A DNA stretch of 64,000 nt from Arcuatula senhousia (taxonomy: Eukaryota; Mollusca; Bivalvia; Mytilida; Mytilidae). Location of the stretch: NCBI GenBank assembly GCA_963971305.1, contig OZ020317.1, forward strand, positions 14,898,001-14,962,000, given 5' to 3'. Shown piece by piece: positions 1 through 11,486 of this stretch. The notes below the pieces were generated by a model. That model saw nothing but the letters and a program-made list of their open reading frames with translations, made no database searches and was not told the origin of the DNA. Each line of letters begins with the position of its first letter. Position 1 is the stretch's first letter. Both the position numbers and the translations under genes were made by a program.

Positions 1-299
1 TTACCAGTGTTCGGTAAAACGAAAAGGCAAGACGGTTATATGCCCAAATGTTGCAACTATGAATGATTTTTTTTTACAATAAACACAATTTTTACACTTT
101 TTAAGTATGAATAGCGATTCGAAAGGTTTACTTCAGTTTAAAAATTAAACTTTCAAACAACAAAAAGTGATTTTCTTTTATTATGTTATAAAAAATGAGT
201 TTTTCTTAAAAAAGCGCCGCTAAAATCGGCCAATTAAATTTAGGTCTGTTGAGAGTTAATTAGCCGAGACAGTATGATTGCTAGCGAGGTATATTTTTA
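1..299. other. AT-rich sequence with no recognisable gene
   Basis: This stretch is AT-rich and has no long reading frame. Coding similarity to the LINE downstream starts only around 330-370, so this is flanking DNA in front of a 5'-truncated insertion. Confidence 0.5.
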
Positions 300-329
300 A
301 ATTCTTGGAAACTTTAAGGATTATAATTT

Positions 330-2609
330 TATATTGTATTAATTCACGAGTGAAATTATCTCTAGATTTTAAAAAGCAAATGAACGCTAGCTATGAAAGT
401 TTTCAACAAAAGTGTATTGACGAACTGCGTCAACATTCTAAATCAGACTCGAAACAATTTTGGAACATTTTAGATAAACTAAATAGATTGAATAAAGACG
501 AGCCTGATATTCCATTGGAAACGTTTTTTGAATACTTTCGAGAACTAAATGACGACAATTCAGGTGATGCATCTAACGATTTTGATATAAATATTGCTGA
601 TATTGAGGACTTTGCCACAAATAATCCTGTAGTAAATGAAATTCTAAATGGTCCTATAACCAACGAAGAGGTTAAAAGGGCCATTGTGAATTTAAAAAAC
701 AACAAAGCAGCTGGAATAGATGACGTCCTAAATGAATATCTTAAACATATTCCGATAGAATATATTTCTATTTTCTGTAAACTCTTTAACGTAGTTCTAG
801 ACTCAGGAATCGTACCTGAGAACTGGCTTATTGGCATCATTAAGCCGATATACAAAAACAAAGGGGACAAATTTAACCCTGATAACTTTAGAGCAATAAC
901 ACTTATAAGTTGTCTGGGTAAATTGTTCACTTCTATTTTAAATGCACGGTTGAATGAGTTCTCAAATGAGTTTGAAGTCATATCCAAAAATCAAGCTGGA
1001 TTTAGGAAAGCTCATTCAACTGTAGATAATATATTTGTTCTTCATTCTTTGATTACATTGTATTTGTCGTCTGGAAAAAAGCTTTTTTGTACATTTATAG
1101 ACTTCAGAAAGGCTTTTGATACTATCTGGAGGTCTGGACTTTGGTACAAGCTTCAAAGCAGCAATATTAACGGGAAGTGTTTTAGAGTTATATACAATAT
1201 GTATAATAATATTAAATCGTGTGTTGAATATAAAAATGAGAAATCCGAGTTCTTTCCTTGTCTCGTAGGTGTTCGTCAGGGAGAGAACTTATCGCCTTTT
1301 CTCTTTTCGATATTCCTTAATGACCTAGAAAATTTCTTCAGGGATTTACAATGTGAACCTCTGCATCTGGTAAGGCAGAAAAGCCAAGATATGCTGCAAA
1401 CATACTTGGAGATCTTTGCTTTGCTGTATGCAGATGACACTGTAATTTTTGCAGAATCTAAGGAAAACTTGCAAAAAGCCCTGAATATCTTCGAAGCTTA
1501 TTGCGATTCATGGAAACTTTCCGTTAATACCGATAAAACAAAAGTTTTGATATTTAGCAAACGAAAAGTCAACAAGGAATTTAATTTCAAATTTAAAGGT
1601 GCAACACTTGAAATTGTTGATAGTTATACATACCTTGGTTTACTTATGAAATATAATGGATCATTTAATGATTCAAAAAATAAACTGATAGACCAAGCAC
1701 AAAGAGCCTTGTTCGCCTTGTATACGAAAATTAGAAATCTTAACTTACCCTTAGATATTCAAGTTAGCCTTTTCGATAGTCTTGTTGAGCCTATCCTACT
1801 ATACGGCTCTGAGATATGGGGATATGAGAATAATGAGAAGATAGAAAGGGTACATCTTCAATTTTGTAAGCGTATTTTAGGCCTTAGAAAAAGTACACCA
1901 AATTTTATGGTATATGGCGAACTTGGCAGATACCCGCTTGATATCAATATCAAAATAAGAATGATTTCTTTTTATAATAGAATGATCAAAGATAGAAACA
2001 AGCTTAGCAGTATAATGTTTAGACTGATTCATAATCTTCACCTTAATAATATATGTACTTTTAAATGGATATCGTATGTTAAGTCTATTTTTGACGATTG
2101 TGGATTAAGCTATGTTTATGATAATCAGCAATATATTGATATATCTCTTTACTTAAACCTGTTATTAAACAAACTCTGAGAGATCAATTTATACAAAAAT
2201 GGTTCAAAACTATTGACGATTCGTCAAGAGACAATTTTTACAGTTTATTTAAAGTTCAATTTGGTATGGAAAAATATCTTTTAAATCTTAAGAACAATTC
2301 AAGAATTAGGATTTCAAAATTACGCTGTTGTAATATAAATATACCATTAGAAAAGGGAAGATGGTATAATATTCCAAAAGAAGACAGACTTTGTACTTTT
2401 TGTAACGAACATTTAATCGGAGATGAGTATCATTATTTTTTCATTTGTAAAAGCCCAAACATGACTAATTTGAGGCAAAAGTTTATTCCTTCATATTATA
2501 CACAATATCCTTCTATAGAAAAAATGAAATATATGTTATTATACTGTAACAAAAAATTATTATTTAATATTGCCATGTTTATAAAGCAGTTATGTTCTCT
2601 GCTTTAGAT
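330..2609 (+). pseudogene. Non-LTR retrotransposon reverse transcriptase, 5'-truncated and frameshifted
   Basis: This encodes the reverse transcriptase part of a LINE ORF2, the enzyme that copies element RNA into DNA at a nicked target. The open frame at 278-2179 gives 633 residues. It starts in the linker after the missing endonuclease and contains the fingers motif NFRAITLISCLGKLF, the palm motif FIDFRKAFDTIW, VRQGENLSPFLFSIFLNDL, and the catalytic YADDT near residue 384. A stop at 2177-2179 ends this frame, but the next frame continues from about 2161 without a break into a C-terminal zinc-binding segment (CTFC, later H and C residues) ending at 2607. A single frameshift near 2150-2165 therefore breaks the gene. 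No endonuclease domain or ORF1 lies upstream. The clade is uncertain; it is an APE-type LINE related to other molluscan elements. The RT identity is secure. Confidence 0.9.
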
Positions 2610-2736
2610 AATTGATTTCTGTTTTATCTGTCTATTCTGTCATCTTGTAATATATTTTGTATGTATGACTTCCTCATGTAACACAAACATGTGTCTGAGT
2701 GTAAATAAAGAATCTGAATCTGAAATCTGAATCTAA
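330..2736 (+). mobile_element. 5'-truncated LINE with short tandem 3' tail
   Basis: The element runs from inside the endonuclease-RT linker to a 3' end at about 2709-2736, where three imperfect AATCTGA-type units follow AATAAAG. Short tandem repeats in place of poly(A) are typical of CR1-like LINE ends. No target-site duplication was identified. The 5' edge is approximate. Confidence 0.75.
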
Positions 2737-2811
2737 TTTCGGGGCTTGATACATTGTAATTATGTACAATATATATGTACAATAAATTGATCTTATCTTA
2801 TACGAATTTTA

Positions 2812-3480
2812 GGCATATTGTCTACGGCAAACTCATTTTTTTTACCCCTCAATTTTTTTGGTGTCAATTAGACCGAAATGCAATAAAATGAATATTGAAA
2901 AACAAATTTGCTACAAATTTTGCCTCAAAAGTAGTTTATTTTGATCAAAATAGCTCGACAATATTGATTGATATTTTATTTACCTGCACTACGTCACATT
3001 GACACAGATTTAGACTGATTAGTTTTAACACGGACACTAAGCGGAATCTCGAGTTTTGTCCCCGAATACATTGATATGTTGAAAAAATACCGATATTTTT
3101 CGTGTTTACCTTTTAAATAAAATTCAAAAATTAATACAGGCAATAATTGTCAGTTTTATTCATTAAGTAGCTCTAATATTCGGTTGCCGTTTAAATTTTC
3201 TTCCGAGCTAAAACTTCGAGAAACAGATTATGCACCACGTGCAAGAACTATTGAAGTTTTCAATCAAAGAAAGTATAGTGCGCATGCTTACAGCTCATCT
3301 ACATCTCATGAATATGAATTTTTGTAAAGCTTTACAAATATTATTTATTTTTCAATTTTTGAAGTAATAAAGAACCCTAGTGGTATTTTGAAAGTTTGTA
3401 TCTTTCTAAATAAACAAAACGAATAGTCTGACGACAATTTTTTGGTTTACAAAAAAATATTTTTTCGTAGACAATATGCC
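2812..3480. mobile_element. Non-autonomous inverted-repeat element (MITE), 669 bp
   Basis: The left end GGCATATTGTCTACG (2812-2826) is matched by its exact reverse complement at 3466-3480. The tetranucleotide TTTA abuts both ends (2808-2811 and 3481-3484), consistent with a 4-bp target duplication, although the AT-rich context makes this weak. The interior has no coding frame. The superfamily is not assigned. Confidence 0.65.
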
Positions 3481-4021
3481 TTTAAAGCCTTTTTAAAAGA
3501 ATTTCAAGGTGTCTTTGGGGGGGGGGGCAGTTGCCATTTGCTTTGGCCAGAAAAATAGTGGAAATGTCATAACATTCTATTAAGATAATGCGAAGAAAGA
3601 TTTATTGTTTGCTAGGAATTTATTTGAAAACCTAATAAAAAAAAAATATAAAAAAGATTTTTTTTTTGTTGGTCAGTAAAATATCATTTAAACATGTTTA
3701 CATACATCTGGATAATAATGTATTTTAGAAATGTAAAATCTATTTTCATATCAATGAAAAGTAAATCTGTCAGCCTATGATGATTGCCGAGCTCCCAAAA
3801 TTATGCTTTGCGTAGAAACCTGAGTTTTGGTATAAAGGAGATATATGATCTAGAAGGAAAAGATCGGTATCCACCTTATGGTGCTATAGGATGAAACTGT
3901 ATACAAAATATCAGAGCTATATGACATGTAGTTAATGAGAAAACAATGACCGAAATTTTGCGTATATGTCGATTATGTTTTAAAAACTTAAGTATTCTGT
4001 AAACCTAGAAGCATGAAATCG
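3481..4021. repeat. Gene-free stretch with a dispersed repeat at 3856-3930
   Basis: No gene is seen. Around 3856-3930 the text 'ggtgctataggat...ctgtatacaaaatatcag...tatgacatgtagtt' recurs in diverged form at 4240-4282 and 11,631-11,700, so it is a dispersed repeat. A run of nine G's lies near 3520. Confidence 0.5.
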
Positions 4022-4242
4022 GTATGTGCTATAGCAAGCAGGAACTGCTTACTCTTCCGGAGCACCTGAGTTCACTCTTGTATCGACTGGAGTTCGCGTT
4101 GTTGATTGATATTCAGTATTTTGTGTTTCCATGTTTTACATGTTGTCTGTTTTTTGTCCCGTTCTTGTTGGTATTTACTGGTTTTGTATCTGCCCTTTCG
4201 GAATTTTGACATTCGGATACCCCATTGGTACCTCTGCTTCCT
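4022..4242 (+). repeat. Dispersed CTCTTCCGGAGCACCTGAG-family repeat, copy 1
   Basis: This ~220-bp repeat begins around GTATGTGCTATAGCAAGC, contains ACTCTTCCGGAGCACCTGAG, and ends at GGTACCTCTGCTTC. Two more copies are in the window (43,374-43,561 plus; 58,491-58,699 minus), sharing the Cys-Gly-Gly-rich start and the GGTACCTC...GCTTC end. The 43.4-kb copy is flanked by a 5-bp duplication, so the family is mobile. It resembles a very common mussel repeat that I remember from transcript UTRs. It could be a SINE or a MITE; no pol III boxes were recognised. Confidence 0.65.
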
Positions 4243-5109
4243 TTATACACCATATGGTACTATAGGATAAAGCTGTATACAGAATAGAATAGAATAGAAT
4301 ATTTTATTCGACCAAATCAGGGCCCACTTGGGGCAAATGACATTACAGTTATGATTACATATAATAAAACAGTACAGATCCATCACAGACTATATATACA
4401 TAAACACGAAAAAAAATTCAGAGTTTAACCAGTGACCCGTTAAATGGGCATATATATATAAATAAAAAAAATACTTATCTTTTTGAAATATACATTTTGT
4501 AGAAGTAACAATGATAAAAGCACACAGACTAATGGTTAATGATTTATGCAAGCTTTGTCAGGCAGGTAAAGGACAATCTCAACAAATGAAGTAAAGGTTG
4601 CTGTTATTAATCCTATGTACAAAAAGGGAATAGACCTCCCCGTGTCTTCAGTGCAATAGCAAAATGGAGAAGTTGATAAAATGCAGAAGACACCAAGGGT
4701 AGATACTTAAAGGTCAAATTAGTACTAGGAAATAACTTTGAAGAGGTATTGATAAAAAGGCTCATTTAAATGTGGATTCTTTGCACTGTTTAAACTATCA
4801 TCAATGAAATGACCAAATATATGTTAATATGTAACTTCCTCGTACCCAATGCAACATGACAAATCAATTACATCGTCATAGTGCAGAGGAGACCAAGGGT
4901 AGATACTTAAAGGTCGATTTGGTCTGGAATATTTGTTGAACCTCCTCGTACCCGATGCATCACAGCAAATAAATATTTGCTCTGATGCCGGGGGTACCAA
5001 GGGTGGATACTATAAGGTTCATTTATGATGACAAACAATTTAGTACAAAAATTGTAATTTGTGAATCTTTTATGACATCAAGTTCCATTGTAGGGAATGT
5101 AACATGTGA

Positions 5110-6052
5110 TTAGCCCTTCACCTCATTTAATGAAATTAAGTTGGAAAGACAGGTCAAGACTTGAGTATCTTCACAATTCAGCAACCATTTTAGTTTATTT
5201 GTATCGTGTAAGTCTTGAAAGTTTGGACAAGACTTTGTAATTATTTCATATAATAGTTTTCTTTCTTCAATATGGGAACGGCATGAGAAAAGAAAATGAA
5301 TTTCATCCTCCACATGTCCTGACAAACACTTTTGACAAAATCTTTCATCACTGGGTATCCCTTTATATCTCCCTTGTTCTATCATAAGTTTGTGGGAGGA
5401 TACGCGTAATTGAGTATTTTTTTTCTATCTATGGCTTTATCTAGGAGTATCAAATATTTTTCAAGACCAAAGTTTGTTTTGACAAGAGTGTAGGTTCTTA
5501 GTTTTCCTTCCGAATTTTTAATCAGATAATTATGCCATTGATTGGTATAGTGAGAAGAAATCAGTTGATTAATTTTTCTCTTAAAACTGTATTCTCCTAA
5601 GGATGATATACTATAATCTATGTTGAGAGTTTTAAGAATGTAATTAATTGAACCATACCAGGGGGGGACCTTTTTGTCAAATAGATGTTTTGAGGAGAGA
5701 AAAGCATCATTGAGCAATGGAAATATTTAAGCATAGTTTTAATGATAACAAAGTGGAAAAGGAATCTACCAAGTTCTGACAATACTGCAAAGTTGCTGGT
5801 TTTCTTGTGAGTTCCCAAAATGAACTTACAAAATTTTAGATGTAATTCTTCACAATATTCTTTAGTAAAAATTCAATCAAATGAAATATTATCATTCTTG
5901 AAACGGGCAGTAGTTGTATTAAATTCTCTCCAGATTTCACATCCGTATAAGAGAATTGGTTTAATTGTATGATCAAATACATGTAAACTAGTTTTCAAAC
6001 TTGGATAATGGGATAAAAAAAATCTTTACTTAATTTGAAATAGCCTTTAAGT
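5110..6052 (-). pseudogene. LINE ORF2 C-terminal region with CCHC-like zinc-binding motif (broken)
   Basis: The minus frame at 5110-5385 contains GIPSDERFCQKC followed by EDEIHFLFSC, the Cys-x2-Cys ... His ... Cys pattern found after the RT domain in many animal LINEs. The neighbouring frame at 5382-5717 and a third at 5618-5818 (FAVLSELGRF) carry the adjoining upstream part, so at least two frameshifts separate the pieces. The segment belongs to the same element as the RT pieces at 7.6-8.8 kb, from which it is separated by the HINE-like insert at 6056-7577. It cannot encode a working protein. Confidence 0.75.
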
Positions 6053-6055
6053 GCT

Positions 6056-7577
6056 TTTTAGCTCACCTGACCCGAAGGTCATGTGAGCTATTGTCATCAC
6101 TTTGCGTCCGTCGTCCGTCGTCTGTCGTCCGTCGTCCGTTAGCTTTTTTCAAACATCTTCTTCTCTGAAACTGCTTAGCCAAAAGCAGCCAAACTTGATA
6201 TGATTGTTCCTTAGGGTATTGTGCAAAAAGTTTGCGTTGGGATTTTTGATACGTCAAAAACATGGCCACTGTTACTAAAAATAGAACAGGGGGGTCAAAT
6301 ACAGTTTTTTGCAAATAACTCAAAAACAGTCACAGATATCAAAATTCTGACATAAGATCTACCTGCCCTGAAATTTTCAAGAAGATCCAACAACCGATGT
6401 AGGAGTTATTGCCCTTTTTCTGTTTTTTTTTTCAAAATTTTGCACTTATTTAGCCCCATATCTTAAAAAACTATACAAGATATTTTAAAAATTCAAATTG
6501 CACATGATTAAGCACATTAAGATCTACATTTCATGTAATTAGGTCAAAGCTGTGGAACCTTTCTTTTAGGAGTTATGACCCTTAAAGCGTCAAAATTTAC
6601 CATTTTTCATTAGTTTTTCCCTGAATTTTAAAGATTAACTTGTCTGACACCATGCATCCAACTTCAACAAAACTTGGCACAATTGTTTAATAGCATAAAT
6701 GCTACAAGTGTACCATTCAGATTTATGGCTGCCATGGCTAAAAATAGAACATAGGGGTAAATTGCAGTTTTTTGCTAATAACTCAAAAATGGTTACAGAT
6801 ATCAAAATTCTGATAGGAGATAAAAGTGATCAGCATTTCAAGATCTACCTGCTCTGAAAGTTTCAAGAAGATCCAACAATTGATGTAGGAGTTATTGCCC
6901 TTTTTCTGGATTTTTTCAAAATTTTTCACTTATTTAGCCATATATCTTGAAAACTATACAAGATATTTCAAAAATTTAAATTGCATATGATCAAGCACAT
7001 CAAGATCTACATTTCATTTATTTTAGGTCAAAGCTCTAGGACCATTTCTATTAGGAGTTATTGTCCTTAAAACAACAAAATTTACCATTTTTCATTACTT
7101 TTCCCTGAATATCAAAGATTAACTTGTCTGACACTGTAAGACCAACTGCATCTTAACTTGGCACACTTGTTTAATAGCTTATATGCTACAACTCTATCGT
7201 TCATATTTTTGATTCGTAACAAAACATGGCTGCCATGGCTAAAAATAGAACATAGGGCGTAAATTTCATTTTTTTGCTAATAACTCAAAAATGGTTTCAG
7301 ATATCAAAATTGTGCAAAAATCGAAAGTGATCAGCATATTAAGTACCTGTCCTGAAATTTAGGAAACGATCTGACTGCTGATGTGGGAGTTATTGCCTTT
7401 TTTCATTTTTTTTCTCTAAATTTTGCACTTATTAAGCCCAATAACTTGAAAACTAACCAAGTTATTTCAGAAATTTAAATCGCATATGGTTAAGCACAAT
7501 AATATCTACAAAATACTACAAAATATATGTATCTGTGTAGTTCAGGTGAGCGATTCAGGCTCCTGGGAGCCTCTTGT
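6056..7577 (-). mobile_element. HINE-like non-autonomous element, subfamily A, copy 1 (1,522 bp)
   Basis: On the plus strand it begins TTTTAGCTCACCTGACC and ends GGAGCCTCTTGT, the reverse of the ACAAGAG...AAAA orientation. A terminal hairpin (AGCTCACCTGACC around CGAAGG) is followed by a (GTCC)n-type tract at 6108-6140. The body contains imperfect ~480-bp repeats (for example GGTCAAAGCT at 6543 and 7025). The subterminal inverted repeat GCTCACCTG / CAGGTGAGC is present. It interrupts the LINE at 4.28-11.49 kb. No transposase is encoded. The ends match copies at 33.9 and 59.4 kb. Assignment to Helentron-associated elements is inference from architecture. Confidence 0.75.
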
Positions 7578-7589
7578 TGTATAACTCTT

Positions 7590-9008
7590 CTTTTGCATAT
7601 GAGAAAGATCCAGAGGCTCTAAAATATAGACATAAATATTTAAATTGACTGACACATTCAATTGTACAATCATTTAGTAAGAACTCCTGGGAGAGATGTC
7701 GGCCTGCCTTGTTGAATATTAAGATTTTAGTCTTATACCAGTCATTACAGTTTTTCCTAACTGGTCTAATCTTCTTTGCAAGCCAGAAGCTGAACTTGAG
7801 AGTAGAATGACGTCATCATCAGCATACATTAGACAGTTGACAGTTTGATTATTAAGTTTAATAGCATCAGGAAGACCATCGAGATATTTAGGGAGATCAT
7901 TAATGAAAATTTTAAATAAATTGGGTCTTAAGTTATCTCATTGTCTAAATCCTACTTCGTTGCCAAACCATGGTGTTCTTTGATGACCTATTCTGACACT
8001 GGATCTACTATTCGAGTACATACATTTTATAATCTTTAAAAAAAGGGACCCTACCCCAATATCAAGGAGCTTAAGTTTTATTCCTGTGTGTATAACGGTG
8101 TCGAACGCTTTTTGAAAGTCAACAAAGCAGGCAAACACTCCCCATCCTTATTATTACAGTGATTATTTATAATACATTTTAATATGAACATATGGTAAGA
8201 TGTTCTTGCTTTTCTTGTAAAGCCAATTTGGCAAGGATCAATAATTTTATTTTTCATTAAGAATGTAGTGAAACAAAAAACAAAAAGCCACGAAGTTTAA
8301 AAGGTAGAACTTAAGACAAAATACATGTAGCTATTACTGTTAACATTGATATAAAAATAATGAATGACTTTAATATATTTTAGCCAGGGATTTGTTAAAG
8401 ATGAATGAAACATTATAAGAAGGGAGTATTTTTGCTAACTCTTGCGCTATCCCTGGGCGTAAGGGGTGTAGAAAGCAGGGAAACCCTTTACTGCTAGCCT
8501 GGGCGTAAAGGGTAAATGTATTGCAGGAGTTTGTAAATAAATTATGTATATATCTTTAAAAAAAAAAAGAATGTAGTGAGTCGTTTATCTAATATAGCGT
8601 TAAATAATTTACCCAATGCACTGGTGATAGTGATGCCTCTGTTATTATTTGGATCATCTGGATCATTACTTTTATGTATCATTACAATGTAGCCCTCAGC
8701 CCAGGCATCTGGATATAGGCTGTGGGTTAAACAAACATTAAAGATGTTGGATACACTTTCCAAAAGACTGGATTGACCATATTTTAGCATGTTATTGGAA
8801 ATATTATCGAGACCGGAAGCTTTATTGCATTTCAACTTTGCAATGGCTTCAGAAATCTCAGCTATTGTGATCTTATTATCAAGTTCATTGAAACATTTAG
8901 TGTTTCTTAATCTTCCAGTTTTGTTTCTAATATGTTAATTCTCTCTGAAAACTTATCATAGTTAATACTTTCCAATTTCTGGAAGTGTGAGAACCAAATG
9001 TCAGGGTT
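7590..9008 (-). pseudogene. LINE reverse transcriptase core, degenerate (minus strand)
   Basis: Read on the minus strand, 8542-8835 gives NKASGLDNISNNMLKYG and NNNRGITITSALGKLFNAIL (RT fingers). 7938-8138 gives FVDFQKAFDTVIHTGIKLKL (palm motif A) and reaches FRQ, followed by a stop in place of the usual Gly. The same frame continues through LFKIFINDLP to a YADD motif near 7806-7820. The normal catalytic layout is therefore visible, but the gene is broken by the stop after FRQ, by frame slips around 8140-8260, and by a 295-bp poly(A) insertion at 8272-8568. Upstream coding (NPDIWFSHFQKLESI, about 8935-9008) is cut by the hAT-like element and resumes at 11,403. Confidence 0.8.
8272..8568 (+). 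mobile_element. Processed retrocopy of a polyadenylated RNA, with 13-bp target duplication
   Basis: The sequence AAGAATGTAGTGA occurs at 8259-8271 and again at 8567-8579, flanking a ~295-bp insert in the LINE. The insert ends in a run of about 11 A's preceded by AATAAA roughly 20 bases upstream (near 8535). Poly(A) tail, poly(A) signal and a 13-bp duplication are the hallmarks of L1-type target-primed reverse transcription. The inserted RNA has no recognisable coding region; it could be a 3' UTR fragment or a SINE. It includes two copies of CTGGGCGTAA (8453 and 8499). Confidence 0.8.
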
Positions 9009-11311
9009 CAGGCGCGGATCCAGGATTTTGTGTTAGGGGGGGCGTAACCAAATCGGCAGGGGGTCTGGGGGCCGCTCAAGGCCCCCAGAAGCTCTGGGGT
9101 AAATGGTGCAAAATCCTGAATTCTGGCGTTTTCCTGACACTTATTTTGTGAAAACAAAACTCAATATTATGAGCAGCAAATGTAAGCAAATCTAGTTTTT
9201 TTTCAAATTTTATAATGTGAAAATCAGTTTACATGAACAATTTTAAGTACGCTTTCATACCAAAATGCACCTAAATATTTTCATAGGCTAGCTTATGGCT
9301 TCTTAATTAAGGGGGTATCACAGCCCCTGCCCCCGGAATACCGAATACCGTTTAAAAAAGGACAGAATACCGTTAAAAAGACTGGAATACCTAATACTCT
9401 AAAGATCACGGCGTATGTGTACCAAAAGCCTAAAAATTCGGAACATTGCGTACCGCGTACCACACCTTGAAGTACCGAATACCCTTTAAAAAGCAAGGAA
9501 TACCGTGTACCAAAAGGGCTGTGACACCCTCAATTAACCAACTCTCAACAAGTGTCTTTTCTTTTTTGTGTTCATTGTTTAATTATGTAACATTCATCAC
9601 TTACTTTTTCTATTGTTATATTTTTTTTCTGTGTTTTTTTTTCTTTTTTTTGTTTCTCGCGTTTTGTGTTTGTTTTTTCCCCTTGTTATTTGTTTTCGTG
9701 CAAAACATTGACTTAATTCGTCATAGCTTTGGATCCCTTTCTTCTTCCGAGGGCACCCATGTAAAAAAAAAAATCAGGATTCGCCCCTGTCTGAAGTCAG
9801 CCGAACTGACCGTATGGTGCCGACTCGTATTCTATTAATACCAATATTCAGAAAAATCTATTAAACCGATCCTTCTAAAAGGTGGGGAAAGAGTTAACTT
9901 ATTTTGAATTTCGTGCAACGTATTCGTTTAGGTTTTACGTGTTTTTTTTAATTTTAATTTATTATTTCTCGTGTAACTTAAATTATTGTGTATGGCGATT
10001 TTTATTTATCGCGTTTCCTTTTTGCGTTTTTAAAAGATGGGATCGCCCATTTACCACCCCTTGTTAAAGCGGGAATCCCCCTTTCCTGAATCGAGTGGTC
10101 AAAACACACCAAAGTTGAACGAGTTTAAAATACTCACTAAGCGTATTTCATAGAAAAGATTAAATTTTTAAAACGATATATAATATTCCATAATATAATA
10201 TTTATTAAAAATTTAAATATTATGCTAGAAGTAGAGATTCCGATTCTTGGCCTGGATTTCAAACAGATCCCAACACGTGTTGATAAATGGCCCTATGACA
10301 TAATAAAGAGGACTTAATCTGATGCTCTGTGGTAAAGCCTAATATGAGGTAGGCATTGCCTACCTCGAGCACAGCAAAAATATAAGATGTCAAGGAACAG
10401 CTTAATTGTATTTCTACATACCTTTTGAGTTGAAGAAGGCTCCCCTATACCATGAAACATCAAAGATGGATCCTCTTTTTGGCCCTCATATGACGGAGTT
10501 CTACGCCTCAATTGAGGAATAAAATTGTTTCGAATTCAGAATATAAGATCTACCCGAAAAGACGCGGACACTTTTGATGCAAACGTTAACTGTTTTGATC
10601 GTAATCAGTTCATTTTCTAGAAAGTTCAGATTGGGACGAGGTTTTTGGGCCGAATGAGCGTAAAAAAGAAAATGTATTTAACAATGAATAAAATTTGTTT
10701 TACTTAAAAAATGAAGTAACTCATCGTCATCAGAATATTTTTCTCCTTGTTCTATATCTACATAGAAAATTTTTGAAAGGCGAGTAGCAAAATTGGTAAT
10801 TATTTTCAAATTCACATCGAACCTGTGCAAATGAATTGTGAAAAGCATATCCGGACGAAATAAAATAAGCAAATTTTTCGCGGGAACTTGCTGTAGAGCT
10901 CTCCGCTACGAGCTGTGCTCGCTATAATAAGATTGTATAATTTTATAATTTACACTTACAAGGGAGCCGAAAATGCTTCAAACAATGACTGTTGCTTTAC
11001 TTTCTAGGCCGAATTTTACGATGATCAGACCGTCTTACTACACGTTTACAAAATAGATTGAATCATGGTCAGCAACCCGGGTCAGCAACTCCTGATGCAT
11101 AATTAATATATTTTTAGAACTCGGGATTTTGGAAACCGACAAATATTTTTTTTTTCAAATTGAAAAAATGCTAGCAAGTGACCGACGCACCGGGCCAACG
11201 CAGGTCATAATTAGCAATAAAGATAATGTGGGAAACCAGCATCAATCATTGCATTACATTCATGCACCTAAGATTCCCCTGTATTTCTCTTTCTGACGCT
11301 CTCTGTCTCTC

Positions 11312-11351
<40 letters not shown>

Positions 11352-11394
11352 GGGGGGCGTACGCCGGGTCCGCCCCCCCGTAAATCCGCGCCTG
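9009..11394. mobile_element. hAT-like non-autonomous DNA transposon (2,386 bp)
   Basis: The left end CAGGCGCGGATCC and the right end ...ATCCGCGCCTG form an 11-bp terminal inverted repeat followed by G-rich/C-rich stretches. The 8 bases outside each end (TCAGGGTT and GCCCGGTT) match at 5 of 8 positions, and the LINE coding frame continues across the element when these are treated as an 8-bp duplication. CAG starts and 8-bp duplications are typical of hAT elements. No transposase was found inside. A poly-T run of over 30 bases lies at about 11,314-11,349. Confidence 0.65.
9307..9533. mobile_element. Small MITE flanked by TTAA (227 bp), nested in the hAT-like element
   Basis: The left end TTAAGGGGGTATCACAGCCC and the right end, which reads as GGGCTGTGACACCCTCAA, are near inverted repeats. 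TTAA stands outside both ends (9303-9306 and 9534-9537). TTAA duplications are known for piggyBac and Kolobok-type elements. The interior is made of repeated GAATACC units and has no coding capacity. Confidence 0.6.
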
Positions 11395-11486
11395 GCCCGG
11401 TTGAGAGAAGAGCTTGTATCATTGTTAGGGTCTCTTCTGAGTTCATTTACTAAACTCCAATATTTTTTGGGACTTTCTGTGTGTAG

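Larger units (their letters stand above)
4283..11486 (-). mobile_element. Decayed CR1-like LINE, minus strand, with nested insertions
   Basis: On the minus strand the element ends at 4283-4305 in (TATTC)n, the kind of short tandem tail known from CR1-like LINEs. Going up the minus strand there is a 3' UTR with three repeats of CCAAGGGTRGATACTT (4690, 4882, 4996), a zinc-binding C-terminus (5110-5385), more C-terminal coding (5382-6050), RT palm with YADD (7590-8260), RT fingers (8580-8830) and linker coding (8830-9008, 11,403-11,486). The reading is interrupted by inserts at 6056-7577, 8272-8568 and 9009-11,394. It appears 5'-truncated near 11,486. Confidence 0.8.

Noticed and set aside
9446..10067. 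Plus-strand frames of 130 and 61 codons, rich in Phe and Cys
   Set aside because: They read through T-rich DNA and a MITE end inside the hAT-like element, have no domain, and codon content follows base composition.
11314..11349. Poly-T run as the tail of a reverse-oriented retrocopy
   Set aside because: No flanking duplication was found and it lies just inside the hAT-like right end, so simple slippage is enough.
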